Shown here: piece by piece, positions 1-8,238 of the stretch
Layout: every line of letters starts with the position of its first letter
Numbering within the stretch: the stretch's first letter is position 1
From: a bacterium
Lineage (GTDB): Bacteria > JAMCPX01
Length of the DNA: 31,840 nucleotides
NCBI GenBank assembly: GCA_021792615.1
Contig: JAJYUJ010000031.1
Location: forward strand, 1-31,840
Direction: 5' to 3'
Made by a program: the position numbers and the translations under genes
Notes under the pieces: generated by a model
Seen by the model: only the letters and a program-made list of their open reading frames with translations
Told to the model about the DNA's origin: nothing
Database searches by the model: none

Positions 1-111
1 TTATACCTAGTGCATCATTTTTTTATTGATTTATAAACCAAAATAAAGCTATTGTAAAGTAATAAATAGTTGGCCCAATGTGTGGCGAACGCACATTAAC
101 GAATAAATTTC

Positions 112-140
112 TTGATTTTTTATCTGCATACATGTAATCT
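112..140 (+). promoter_or_regulatory. Candidate promoter of the HEPN-SecB-like operon
   Basis: TTGATT (112-117) and TAATCT (135-140) are separated by 17 bases. A better -10 sequence, TATAAA, lies at 140-145 but has no -35 element at the usual distance. The -10 matches are weak and the region is AT-rich, so chance matches are likely. It is the best placed sigma-70-like pair before the first gene. Confidence 0.3.
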
Positions 141-166
141 ATAAAAGCGTGGACAATCCATAAATT

Positions 167-181
167 GCCTTTTCAAAAGGC
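167..181 (+). promoter_or_regulatory. Short hairpin just upstream of the HEPN gene
   Basis: GCCTTTTCAAAAGGC is a perfect inverted repeat of 7-base arms around one base (physically a 6-bp stem with a 3-base loop). It ends one base before a GGAGG (182-186) and 11 bases before the GAGGT (193-197) that sets the start at 204. It could be an operator or a translational control hairpin. There is no U-tract, so it is not a terminator. Confidence 0.4.
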
Positions 182-203
182 GGAGGATATCTGAGGTATA
201 TTA

Positions 204-566
204 ATGAATAATAAGGCATCGAAAACTTTAGATGCTGCTAATAATTTATTAAATGCACAATATATTGACTCTGCTGCAAGTCGTTTTTATTATGCAGCAT
301 ACCAAGCAGCAATTTATTGTTTAGAAAAAAGAGGCAGGCAATTTTCAGAATTCTCAATTGATGCGGAATATTGGGAGCACAGGATCATTATCAATAATGC
401 ATCCCTTTTAAGAGGCAAAGGTAAGGATGATAAAGTATTTTTAAAGAGTCTGTTTGACTTACGCGTTCAAGCAGATTATAATGTAATACCGGTGCAAGAA
501 ATAGAAGTCAGAGAGAGTGTAAAAGGAATAAAGGAATTTGTAAAAGATTTGATAGGGAAAACATAA
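204..566 (+). CDS. HEPN-domain protein, candidate toxin component
   Basis: The 120-residue all-helical protein has HEPN hallmarks: SRFYYAAYQAA (residues 26-36), matching the Ser-Arg-x-Tyr-Tyr-Ala-Ala-(Phe/Tyr)-x-Ala helix of the PF05168-type family, and Arg-Val-Gln-Ala-Asp-Tyr (87-92), matching the C-terminal Arg-x-x-Ala-Asp-Tyr motif. HEPN proteins are commonly RNases or RNA-binding partners in toxin-antitoxin and defence systems. The usual Rx4-6H catalytic His is absent: Asn93 stands where His might be expected, so RNase activity is uncertain. GAGGT at 193-197 supports the start. The stop overlaps the next start by one base (TAATG), implying coupling. No nucleotidyltransferase (MNT) partner follows, unlike classical HEPN-MNT pairs. 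The domain call is fairly secure; the toxin role is inference. Confidence 0.75.
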   Translation: MNNKASKTLDAANNLLNAQYIDSAASRFYYAAYQAAIYCLEKRGRQFSEFSIDAEYWEHRIIINNASLLRGKGKDDKVFLKSLFDLRVQADYNVIPVQEIEVRESVKGIKEFVKDLIGKT

Positions 567-1180
567 TGGACAAAATTCAAGAACTTAAAAAAGATATTGA
601 GTCAACATTTCTATTTGCGAAAGTCCTAATAGAAAAATTTAAGATCAAGGAAGATAAAAATATTGAGTATTGGTTTTATATATTAAATGTTCCTAACGAA
701 AAACTTTACACAGTTAAAAATTATGCAATAAATAATGCTATAGATTTATATGGAGATGATCCACTTCCATTTTGTGTAAGTACTGTAAATCCAGATGATA
801 CTTGTAAATATTTTAATAATGCTGTTATTCCCTCTCTTCATATTGGTTATGAAATGGTATCAGGTATTTCGGATAATATTTTGTTCCATACTTTAAATAT
901 CCCATTTAATAATGACATTGTTTATTCGTATCTCAATACTATTTATGAAATGCCATTAAACATCCCAGATGATATTTTCTTACCTCCTGTTAATGTTCAA
1001 TTTAATGAATCAGCAATTGTTGGCAATATTAGGAATGAGATCCCGTATTGGGGAAGTATGCTTTCTGTGTCACTTGAAGATTTAAGTAAAAATAAATTTG
1101 TGAGCCTGTTGCCTCAAGTTGAAGAAATCAAAAAAGAAAATGGTTTTATGCCGAGAGAAAAGGTGCTTTTAGCAGCATGA
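566..1180 (+). CDS. Unrecognised protein with Glu-Ile-Pro-Tyr-Trp motif, candidate antitoxin
   Basis: I do not recognise this 204-residue protein. It has no signal peptide, no clear membrane segment, and no helix-turn-helix or nucleotidyltransferase motif. The N-terminus is charged and helical. The middle (about 60-150) is rich in Asn, Asp, Pro and aromatic residues. Near the C-terminus, residues 158-162 read EIPYW. From memory, the chaperone-addiction (ChAD) tail of M. tuberculosis HigA1, which is bound by the SecB-like chaperone Rv1957, contains a similar Glu-Val-Pro-x-Trp motif. Being second of three genes, directly before a SecB-like gene (4-base ATGA overlap), this suggests a chaperone-dependent antitoxin. 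It could equally be the toxin, with the HEPN protein as partner. Base composition is AT-rich like its neighbours. Confidence 0.6.
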   Translation: MDKIQELKKDIESTFLFAKVLIEKFKIKEDKNIEYWFYILNVPNEKLYTVKNYAINNAIDLYGDDPLPFCVSTVNPDDTCKYFNNAVIPSLHIGYEMVSGISDNILFHTLNIPFNNDIVYSYLNTIYEMPLNIPDDIFLPPVNVQFNESAIVGNIRNEIPYWGSMLSVSLEDLSKNKFVSLLPQVEEIKKENGFMPREKVLLAA

Positions 1181-1611
1181 AGGACTTATCTAAACAGCCG
1201 GGATATAGATTTCATTATGTTCGCCTTTTGCATGCTAATTATAATTTAGATCCTTCTTTTGTTCAATTGCCCGAAAAATTCGAGAATAAATTCGATTATG
1301 GGGATTCATTTGAAAAGATTGAAAATAAGCTACTCATAAAGCAAACAGGAAAAATTAGTATATATACGGGTAATTCAGAGCAAAAGAAAGAAATACTCTC
1401 ACTTGAGGTTGTTATAGAAGGTTTATTTGAGGCAACTGGTTTAGAAAATATTGCTTCCGATGAGTTTGGTACAAAGAATGCACCTGTTATCCTATTCCCC
1501 TATTTAAGAGAAATCATATTTAGACTTACTTCAAACATGGGTACAATATCGCCCGTTTTACTTCCGCCAATCAATGTTATAGCACTCAAAGAATCAAGGG
1601 CTGCAAAATAA
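1177..1611 (+). CDS. SecB-like chaperone of a TAC-type cassette
   Basis: The 144-residue protein resembles SecB in its C-terminal half. NAPVILFPYLRE (101-112) followed by LLPPINV (128-134) matches the conserved SecB core (Leu-Phe-Pro-Tyr-x-Arg-Glu and the Pro-x-Asn segment before the last helix). Length is close to the roughly 150 residues of SecB. Export SecB is normally a solitary housekeeping gene in proteobacteria. Here it is the last gene of a three-gene AT-rich cassette and overlaps the preceding gene by four bases, as expected for a toxin-antitoxin-chaperone chaperone (known examples: Rv1957, CmdC). It likely folds or protects the upstream partner. A general export SecB role is the less likely alternative. 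The homology call is confident; the TAC role is inference. Confidence 0.8.
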   Translation: MKDLSKQPGYRFHYVRLLHANYNLDPSFVQLPEKFENKFDYGDSFEKIENKLLIKQTGKISIYTGNSEQKKEILSLEVVIEGLFEATGLENIASDEFGTKNAPVILFPYLREIIFRLTSNMGTISPVLLPPINVIALKESRAAK

Positions 1612-1614
1612 AAA

Positions 1615-4600
1615 TTAATCTGTACAATATAGTTGCTGCACCATTTTGTCTATTTGCTTTTCAAGCTCTTTCACTTTTGCCTGTTTGGTTGGATTGTGTA
1701 AATAGTCTTCGTCTTTGGTGATGGAGAGGATTTTATCGACAAGCTCAATAAATGGTTTCTGCTCGCTAATGGATATGTCCGCTATTGGCAGTTTGCGAAA
1801 ATCGTCTGGATAGAAGTAGTTTTCCAAGCGATGACGCCTGATGTTATTAAGATATTTTAATGCGAACGATGAATTGAGAACTGCCAAAAGATACTTTAAA
1901 TTAAACTTTTCAGAAAGATTTTCAAGTTCTGGGCGTAATAGACGATTGAATTTCTTAATACTCGCTTGAAGACTTTTATTGTTAATACCTTTTAAGTCGC
2001 AGAATTTAACAATCACAACAATACCATGATGCGTTAGTAAACCTTTATCATCATAAATACCTCCAGTTAAACTACCGACCATAAGTTTTGGTCTATCATA
2101 TAGTTGAGGAAAAGTTTTACGTCTAATCCTTGCTGGACAACGTGCCGTACCCCATTCAAGATATCTAATACGTTTAACAATCCAATTCTCTATGTCTTTA
2201 GCTTCTATATACTTTCGTATATGCATCTTGGTTGGAAGATCAGATAATAAATCGTCAACCTTGAATTCACCTTTTGCTGTTTTTTCGTCGGCATTAAGCA
2301 CCATGCCTACACTCATGTAGCAAATATCTCCAAGGTTAATGGTTTCTGCTTTTAAAGTAACCGCATTGTATTCCTTACGAAATGCGTTGCGACCAAGCAA
2401 TTTGAAAGCTTTTGTTGGTATCTCTGTCTTGCTTACGATATTCTCAAAGGAACTTCTATGGATGGTCTTCTTCGTTTTGCCGTAAGCATCATTTTTTCCT
2501 ATATGAAGCACCACGGGGATAACCCCTGCTTCAAACACTGCCATATCATCGAAGTATTCTATAGAATGTGTGATATATTTTTCCTGAATCAAATCAAGTA
2601 ATTTAAAGGCGTATTTAGATGTGCAGATAGCATTTGAGGTTATATAGATAAGATCACCGCTCGACTTGGAAAGTTTTAAGCCCCTTTCTATAAACGGTAC
2701 CATCAAATCCCATTTTTCATACAGCGTTTCGTATATTTTTGATTCTTCCAGTTTCTTTCTAAAGGCAAGGTGTACATCTCCCGAATCAGCACGCACATAC
2801 GGTGGATTGGCGATGACGATGTCGAAGCCGCCTTTTTCGATAAATACTTCTGCAAAATCTACATGCCATATAAAGGTTGGATATGCGCCTGTTTGAAAGT
2901 ATTGACGGCGTAAAGTTTCGATGTCGCCTTTTATCAAAATCTTTTTTTGTTGGGTAATCCGCTCTATCGCATTTTTTGCATTCGCAACCTTTATTTTCAG
3001 ATCGTTCAGTTCTTTGATCTGTCCTTCGTGTTCTTCTTTTACTTTGCGTTCTTTGGCAGTTATATTGTCTTCACCGAACAACTGTGTCTGATAGGAGGTT
3101 AATGCGGCTGTCTTGGCTGCGATAAGCCGTTCTGCAAGGTCTGCCTGCTTGGCAAGGATTTTCAATTCCAATCTATGCTTTTCTCCGGCATTACTTTCTC
3201 TAAAATATGATTGTTTGTCTGCCTGAATTGATTCTATAATCTGTTTTGTTTTTGCATCCATTGCCATTTGATCGAGGTTGATGACATGACCGAACAATCG
3301 TTCCAATAAGCTGTCACCCCGTACAATACGGTAAGACAAATTTGGCAGGCTCGGAACTTCACGTATGGCGTTATCAAATGGCTTATCGCGATCAACCTCA
3401 TAGTCTACCACAAGTGAAAGCCATAATCTCAATTCGCACAACCTGACAGCCTGTTCTTGAATGTCCACACCATAAAGGCAGGATTCGATAATCCGCTTTT
3501 TAAGATCATAATCATAATTACGCTGCCGTAATGCGTCTTCACCCTGAATACTGAGATCCAGTTTTGCAATGGCCGTAGCCATTTCATGAAGCATGCCTAC
3601 TAAAAATGCACCGGACCCAACTGCAGGGTCGCAAACCTTGCAGTTGTATATAGATTGTACAAGGCTTACTGCCTCGGCATTTGTAAAGAGACCCTGCAAC
3701 CTGTCAATTTGTTCATCATCAAGATGATCAGCCGGAGGTAACGAAACAAGTGCTTCTATCTTTTCTTTTATAGAGACTACCTTGATTTTATCCTCTCCGG
3801 CAAGCTGTGTAACCAGATATTCCTTAAACGCCTCTTGACACATGAAATGAACGATGGAACGCGGTGTGTAGTAAGAGCCGGTGAGCTTGCGAAGGTCCTT
3901 GCTTGGGTCTTTTTCGAGTTGAAGGATAAGACTCTCGAATATCTTTCCAAGCATTTCAGGGTCAATGGCAACTTCCATATCAATGGGTGTATCCTCAGCT
4001 ATGGTGAAGTTGAATTTTTCAAGAAGTTCATCGAAAATTGCTTTAAAGGTCGCATTTTTTAGGTGCAGTCTGGCTTGGTTGAGACGCTCAATTTGTGATT
4101 GTTTTTCATCCTCCTCAAATAGTCCGCCGTTCAAGAAAGGTACAGATCTAATGCTATTGGACTTTATATCGGCATTAGACAGAGAAAGAAATAATGGATA
4201 AAGCACCTCGGTATAAAAACTATTACTATCAGGAGCCCGCTTCCAATGTTCTTGAAAGTTTTCATAAAGATAACCGGGCTTTTGATTTAGCCATCCTTTT
4301 TTTTGAATGAAATAAAGAAAAAGCATTCTATCAAGCAGTAATTGGGCAAACTTTCCTGCACCATCTTTAAGACTCTGCACCTGTTCAATATCCTCTATGA
4401 CTTTATGATAAAGCGCTGCAAAGGTACTGAAAAATTCCTTCTGTACCGCCTCGACATCGAAGGCTTCGTCATGTCTTGTCTGGATATCCAGCGGTGAAAT
4501 GCCAAAGAGGTTTTGGTTGATTGATGCAAGATCAAGCATGGCGATACGCTCGGAAGCTGTGCGGAGGCGTTCTTCCTTACCTATGGTTATCCTGCGAAAC

Positions 4601-4992
4601 AACCGGCGTTTGCTGCTATTCTCATCATATTTAACATTTAGAAAATGCCATCTCTCTTGATTATTGTTAGAGAATACAAAAAGAGCATAGGGATGGGTTT
4701 GCAGAAGTTTTGATACTATGGGACGTTCTTGTCCGATGAGCAACCGGTCTGATGCCAATCTGGAATAGATAATATGGAATTCCTTGTCTGATCCCCCGGA
4801 GGCAAACAATATTGGATCTTCAGCCAGAGCTTTATTTGCTGTATCGGATAATCCATGGCGTGAAAGCGGCTCGTTGACCTGTTCGTAATTTAACTCACTC
4901 CAGAATAGTTGTTTTAAAGGCTCAAGCCCCTTCTGTATTTTCAAATCTTCAAGAATATCAAGTACTTCATTTTGTCTTTCAGGACGTGCCAT
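1615..4992 (-). CDS. Fused Type IIG-like restriction-modification adenine methyltransferase
   Basis: The 1125-residue protein is of the Eco57I/PglX-like class. In order it shows: an N-terminal region (1-150) of the type preceding such methylases; a helical domain; TGSYYTPRSIV (371-381); SAM-binding motif I CDPAVGSGAFL (454-464); YGVDIQ (507-512); a long charged coiled-coil insertion (about 575-690); and catalytic NPPY (729-732), the N6-adenine methyltransferase signature. The TaqI-like target-recognition region follows, ending in a short helix (LEKQIDKMVQQLY). The expected role is to methylate host DNA at adenine and cut or block unmethylated DNA. I see no certain PD-(D/E)xK nuclease motif, so it may act only as a methylase or with a partner outside the window. 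It converges with the SecB-like gene at a 3-base gap. No good ribosome-binding site precedes the ATG. Confidence 0.85.
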   Translation of the reverse strand: MARPERQNEVLDILEDLKIQKGLEPLKQLFWSELNYEQVNEPLSRHGLSDTANKALAEDPILFASGGSDKEFHIIYSRLASDRLLIGQERPIVSKLLQTHPYALFVFSNNNQERWHFLNVKYDENSSKRRLFRRITIGKEERLRTASERIAMLDLASINQNLFGISPLDIQTRHDEAFDVEAVQKEFFSTFAALYHKVIEDIEQVQSLKDGAGKFAQLLLDRMLFLYFIQKKGWLNQKPGYLYENFQEHWKRAPDSNSFYTEVLYPLFLSLSNADIKSNSIRSVPFLNGGLFEEDEKQSQIERLNQARLHLKNATFKAIFDELLEKFNFTIAEDTPIDMEVAIDPEMLGKIFESLILQLEKDPSKDLRKLTGSYYTPRSIVHFMCQEAFKEYLVTQLAGEDKIKVVSIKEKIEALVSLPPADHLDDEQIDRLQGLFTNAEAVSLVQSIYNCKVCDPAVGSGAFLVGMLHEMATAIAKLDLSIQGEDALRQRNYDYDLKKRIIESCLYGVDIQEQAVRLCELRLWLSLVVDYEVDRDKPFDNAIREVPSLPNLSYRIVRGDSLLERLFGHVINLDQMAMDAKTKQIIESIQADKQSYFRESNAGEKHRLELKILAKQADLAERLIAAKTAALTSYQTQLFGEDNITAKERKVKEEHEGQIKELNDLKIKVANAKNAIERITQQKKILIKGDIETLRRQYFQTGAYPTFIWHVDFAEVFIEKGGFDIVIANPPYVRADSGDVHLAFRKKLEESKIYETLYEKWDLMVPFIERGLKLSKSSGDLIYITSNAICTSKYAFKLLDLIQEKYITHSIEYFDDMAVFEAGVIPVVLHIGKNDAYGKTKKTIHRSSFENIVSKTEIPTKAFKLLGRNAFRKEYNAVTLKAETINLGDICYMSVGMVLNADEKTAKGEFKVDDLLSDLPTKMHIRKYIEAKDIENWIVKRIRYLEWGTARCPARIRRKTFPQLYDRPKLMVGSLTGGIYDDKGLLTHHGIVVIVKFCDLKGINNKSLQASIKKFNRLLRPELENLSEKFNLKYLLAVLNSSFALKYLNNIRRHRLENYFYPDDFRKLPIADISISEQKPFIELVDKILSITKDEDYLHNPTKQAKVKELEKQIDKMVQQLYCTD

Positions 4993-5127
4993 GAATCAGA
5001 TTATTACTACACTTATCCGGTAAGTTCAATACAAAGTAAGCGTCTGTAAAATCGTGACAAAAAGTTTATCGAGAAGCTTTATTGTAAACCGAAAATGCAA
5101 TGAAGAATTTTGAAGGCATTGCCGTGG

Positions 5128-6993
5128 TTAACGCCTCATCATCAATTCATTCATCTCCTTGCGCTTCTGAATCATATAATCCCTTCGCAGGGTATCTTTG
5201 CACAGGGGCAGTGCCTTATCCAGGTTAGAAATGGCATTGCCGAATTTGCCGGTCTGTTCGTATGCAAGTGCTCTCATAAGATATCCCGTCGAAGAACCCG
5301 GCGCGAGCTTTATGAACGCACGGGAGAGCAGCAGGACATCATCCGCTTTATGCTGCATAAGCAGGCTATCCGCTGTAAGGGCAAATACATGCTCGTTTGC
5401 AGGTTGTAAGGCAAGCGCCTTTTTACCATACATCACGGAGGAATCATAATTGGATGTCTTAAAGTATACGTCCGCATAAGAGCTATACAGTAAAAAATAA
5501 TAGTTTCTCACATCGTAGCCAACGCCGGAATCCGGTATTAAAACCGGATCCAGTTTTCCGTAATTTCTTATCAGCGTCTTATGAAGCGCATCCAGGGTTT
5601 GTATTGCCGTATCGTACATTCCTAAGCGGTAATACACCGCGAACACCTTACTCCACACAACGGGATCATCCGGCAAGAACACGACCGCTTTCCGGGCTTG
5701 TTCGATTGCAGGTTCATCGTAATGATACATAACAAGGGTGTCTGCAAGGAATGCCCTGTCCCTCCCGTTGTTTGGCTCAGACCACACCTGATATTTCCAG
5801 AAGGCGAGTTCGTTTTTCCAGGCCCTTACCGATACGAGATCTATTGTCGCGTAAGAACACAGGATAAGAGACACAGCAACGATTAAACCGTTTTTAGCCA
5901 GATAGCCTTTGTTATGGAGCCATTTGATACCCATGACAAAAAGCACTATGGGTCCGATCACCGGGATATAAAGATACCGGACTGCTCCCTGATAAGCGAT
6001 CGGGATTACCCCGCTCGCGAGCAGGAAGTTTATATAATACCAGCCAATAAAAAATAAAATAGTATGCTGTTGGTGTTTATAGGTGTAATACATTGCATAG
6101 CCGGCACCAATAAGCACAAGAAGGCTTATCAAAAATTCCGGTGATAGTACCCGCATTATGGGATGATCCGGATATGCAATCATGTGTATATAAAAGGGAA
6201 ATACCATAGCTGCGGGGTACTGGGCAATACCCGCAATATTGCTGATAGTCGTCAAAATATGACTGGACAGGCTGCCGCCGAATAGCGTTGTCGTAAATCC
6301 CGTCTTGTGAACAAAAAACAAATATATCACCCCTATAATAGCGGACAGTATCCAGAAATAATATTTCTCCAGAATACTCTTTAAAAGAGGCTGCCGCACA
6401 TACACAAAATCATACCAGACGAGCAGAACGGGGAGTATGACAATATTGGGCTTCACCAGCATGCCGGATATAAAACAAACGAAGGTAATCCATTTGCCCG
6501 CCAGCCACTGTTCCCGCCTGAATTTTATGTACGATATCATTGCAAGAAGAAGGAACATCGTAGAAAGGGTGCTTTTTTGTTCGGAGATCCACGCTACGGT
6601 TTCGACCTGTACGGGATGAATCAGGAAGAGGAGGGCGGCAAGAAATCTGTAGGACCTTTCGGTTATAAAGGACCCGAGCAGAACAAAAACGAGAATGCTG
6701 TTGGTTATGTGAAACAAGAGGTTCGTCATGTGATAACCCGCGTCCGCAAACCCCCACAGCTTATATTCTATAAGATATATCAGGCTGTCCAGCGGCCGGA
6801 TCATGTTTGCGTAGGGCAGAAAAAGGAATTTTACTATATTGTCTGTAACAAGATTTTTCAGGTAGGGATTATTGAATACATAAGCGGGATCATCAATAGA
6901 AATATGGCGGTAGGTTACTACCACGCCGAATACCAGGAGACCGGATGCAATGAGGGCTATTGGATATTGTATCTTTTCTATAAACGGTTTCAT
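5128..6993 (-). CDS. Polytopic GT-C-like glycosyltransferase with C-terminal TPR repeats
   Basis: The 621-residue membrane protein has about nine or ten hydrophobic segments over residues 1-390, then a soluble helical C-terminus with TPR-like repeats (for example YDSSVMYGKKALALQPAN). After the first membrane segment comes SIDDPAYVFNNPYL, an Asp-Asp pair in the first extracytoplasmic loop as in GT-C/protein O-mannosyltransferase-like enzymes that use lipid-linked sugars. The likely role is sugar transfer at the periplasmic face, but donor and acceptor are unknown. A clear paralogue lies at 13983-15899. It starts 72 bases downstream of the metallophosphoesterase stop on the same strand, so the two may be co-transcribed. 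The family-level call is good; enzyme activity is inferred. Confidence 0.75.
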   Translation of the reverse strand: MKPFIEKIQYPIALIASGLLVFGVVVTYRHISIDDPAYVFNNPYLKNLVTDNIVKFLFLPYANMIRPLDSLIYLIEYKLWGFADAGYHMTNLLFHITNSILVFVLLGSFITERSYRFLAALLFLIHPVQVETVAWISEQKSTLSTMFLLLAMISYIKFRREQWLAGKWITFVCFISGMLVKPNIVILPVLLVWYDFVYVRQPLLKSILEKYYFWILSAIIGVIYLFFVHKTGFTTTLFGGSLSSHILTTISNIAGIAQYPAAMVFPFYIHMIAYPDHPIMRVLSPEFLISLLVLIGAGYAMYYTYKHQQHTILFFIGWYYINFLLASGVIPIAYQGAVRYLYIPVIGPIVLFVMGIKWLHNKGYLAKNGLIVAVSLILCSYATIDLVSVRAWKNELAFWKYQVWSEPNNGRDRAFLADTLVMYHYDEPAIEQARKAVVFLPDDPVVWSKVFAVYYRLGMYDTAIQTLDALHKTLIRNYGKLDPVLIPDSGVGYDVRNYYFLLYSSYADVYFKTSNYDSSVMYGKKALALQPANEHVFALTADSLLMQHKADDVLLLSRAFIKLAPGSSTGYLMRALAYEQTGKFGNAISNLDKALPLCKDTLRRDYMIQKRKEMNELMMRR

Positions 6994-7059
6994 GTGATAA
7001 AAGTTGATGGAATATTTATACCATCAATGAACCCTCAACGCAACCAGGCAAACGGCGGT

Positions 7060-7075
7060 CAGGGGTCAGTCCCTG
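7060..7075. repeat. Small hairpin over the metallophosphoesterase stop codon
   Basis: CAGGG (7060-7064) and CCCTG (7071-7075) flank a 6-base loop. The stop codon (complement of 7066-7068) lies inside. There is no U-tract. It may be a weak transcription or processing signal, or a fragment of a REP-like palindrome. Confidence 0.3.
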
Positions 7076-8238
7076 TTGCTTTTATACAGATCGATTACCG
7101 TTATTTCCGGAGGTGACATGAAACGCATTGGCGGACCCCAGGTGCCTGCACCCCTGTTAACATACAGGGCGGAATTCCCGCGAAGTGGCAGATATCCCGC
7201 ATCGATGATATATGACATCTTCGTAATCAGACTGAACGGAAAAAGCTGTCCCTTGTGTGTATGTCCGGAAAGCTGGAGGTCAAAAAGCCCTTCGCACTCC
7301 TTATCTATAACAGGCCTGTGCTTGAGCAGGAGTATAAACCTGTCCTTTGGAAATCCTGACAGCAGTGCCGTCTCCGATATTTCTTTATAAACACCGAAAG
7401 GCTTACCCGCGGGATCATCAATCCCCGCAAGAGCGATGACCCCGTTTACCGTTACGCCCTCACCTCTCAGGACAACAAAGCCCGCTTTTTTTGTAAAATC
7501 CATTGCGTGCTCAATGCCTGCATAAAACTCATGGTTTCCGGTTATTGCAAACTTACCATACTTCGGATTTATTTCCCCGAGCATACCGGCAAGGCCCGTA
7601 AGTCCGTTGATCTGTCCGTCGAGGAGATCTCCGGTCGAAACCAAAATATCGGGATCCGCCTCTTTAACCTTGCCGATGATATTCCTTAATCTGCGCTTTC
7701 GTATAATTAATCCCAAATGCACATCGGAGATCTGCACGATTCTTAACCTGCTTATACCTCCCGGCAGTTTAGATGTGTTGATCGCCATCCATTCCGTATG
7801 AACGTTTTTTGCTTCAAAATATCCATAGATTGCTATCGCCACCGAGAGAATAAGCGGTACATAGAAGGATACCTTTGCGGACGGCATGAGGTTCTGGAGC
7901 GGCTCCTGGCTTAAACGGGAGATGAGGTAAACCCCAATATGATAAACATCGATTAGTAACGCGGAACAGAAGAATAAAAAGAGCGTCCCCATCCACATAT
8001 ATCCGAGATACGACAGAAATCGTGCTATGAGCGCGTAATGGTTTTTTTCGGCATAATAAACGAGGAGCGGCGATACAATCATGAGGAGCATAAACACAGC
8101 GAGCGCTCCGCCGGCACCCGCACCGAAGCCCAATGCAGCCCGGGCTTTGAAAAACACGTACACGTGTGCTGCCGTATATATCAAAAAGAAAATGGACAGG
8201 AAAATCTCCAATATGGCCTCTCTGTTTTTAATCTTCAT
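7066..8238 (-). CDS. Membrane-anchored metallophosphoesterase (YkuE/YaeI-like)
   Basis: From the ATG at 8238 the protein is 390 residues: about four N-terminal membrane segments (to about residue 140), then a calcineurin-like phosphoesterase domain. Metal-binding motifs are ISDVHLG (Asp172, His174), STGDLLDG (Asp204), TGNHEFY (Asn235, His236), a downstream LKHRP segment and LSGHTHKGQ near the C-terminus. Relatives hydrolyse phosphoesters such as UDP-sugar lipids at the membrane; the substrate here is unknown. The frame stays open to 8421, adding 61 Cys-rich residues (YPACPP, GGCAGCLTGC). I prefer the inner start because the family normally begins just before the first membrane helix, but neither start has a clear ribosome-binding site. 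It is divergent from the TonB receptor gene. Confidence 0.85.
   Translation of the reverse strand: MKIKNREAILEIFLSIFFLIYTAAHVYVFFKARAALGFGAGAGGALAVFMLLMIVSPLLVYYAEKNHYALIARFLSYLGYMWMGTLFLFFCSALLIDVYHIGVYLISRLSQEPLQNLMPSAKVSFYVPLILSVAIAIYGYFEAKNVHTEWMAINTSKLPGGISRLRIVQISDVHLGLIIRKRRLRNIIGKVKEADPDILVSTGDLLDGQINGLTGLAGMLGEINPKYGKFAITGNHEFYAGIEHAMDFTKKAGFVVLRGEGVTVNGVIALAGIDDPAGKPFGVYKEISETALLSGFPKDRFILLLKHRPVIDKECEGLFDLQLSGHTHKGQLFPFSLITKMSYIIDAGYLPLRGNSALYVNRGAGTWGPPMRFMSPPEITVIDLYKSNRD

Larger units (their letters stand above)
1..203. other. AT-rich leader upstream of the HEPN operon
   Basis: No coding region is visible here. The stretch is strongly AT-rich, like the three genes that follow. 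It contains a weak promoter candidate and a short perfect inverted repeat, listed separately. Whatever gene lies left of the window is not visible, so a further upstream member of the cassette cannot be excluded. Confidence 0.5.

Noticed and set aside
75-105. Possible integron attC-like end (GTGTGGCGAACGCACATTAACG region)
   Set aside because: The palindrome is short and broken, and no second core site or integrase is visible.
1177-1611. Housekeeping export SecB
   Set aside because: Divergent sequence, AT-rich composition and tight overlap with accessory genes favour a TAC chaperone; not excluded, only less likely.
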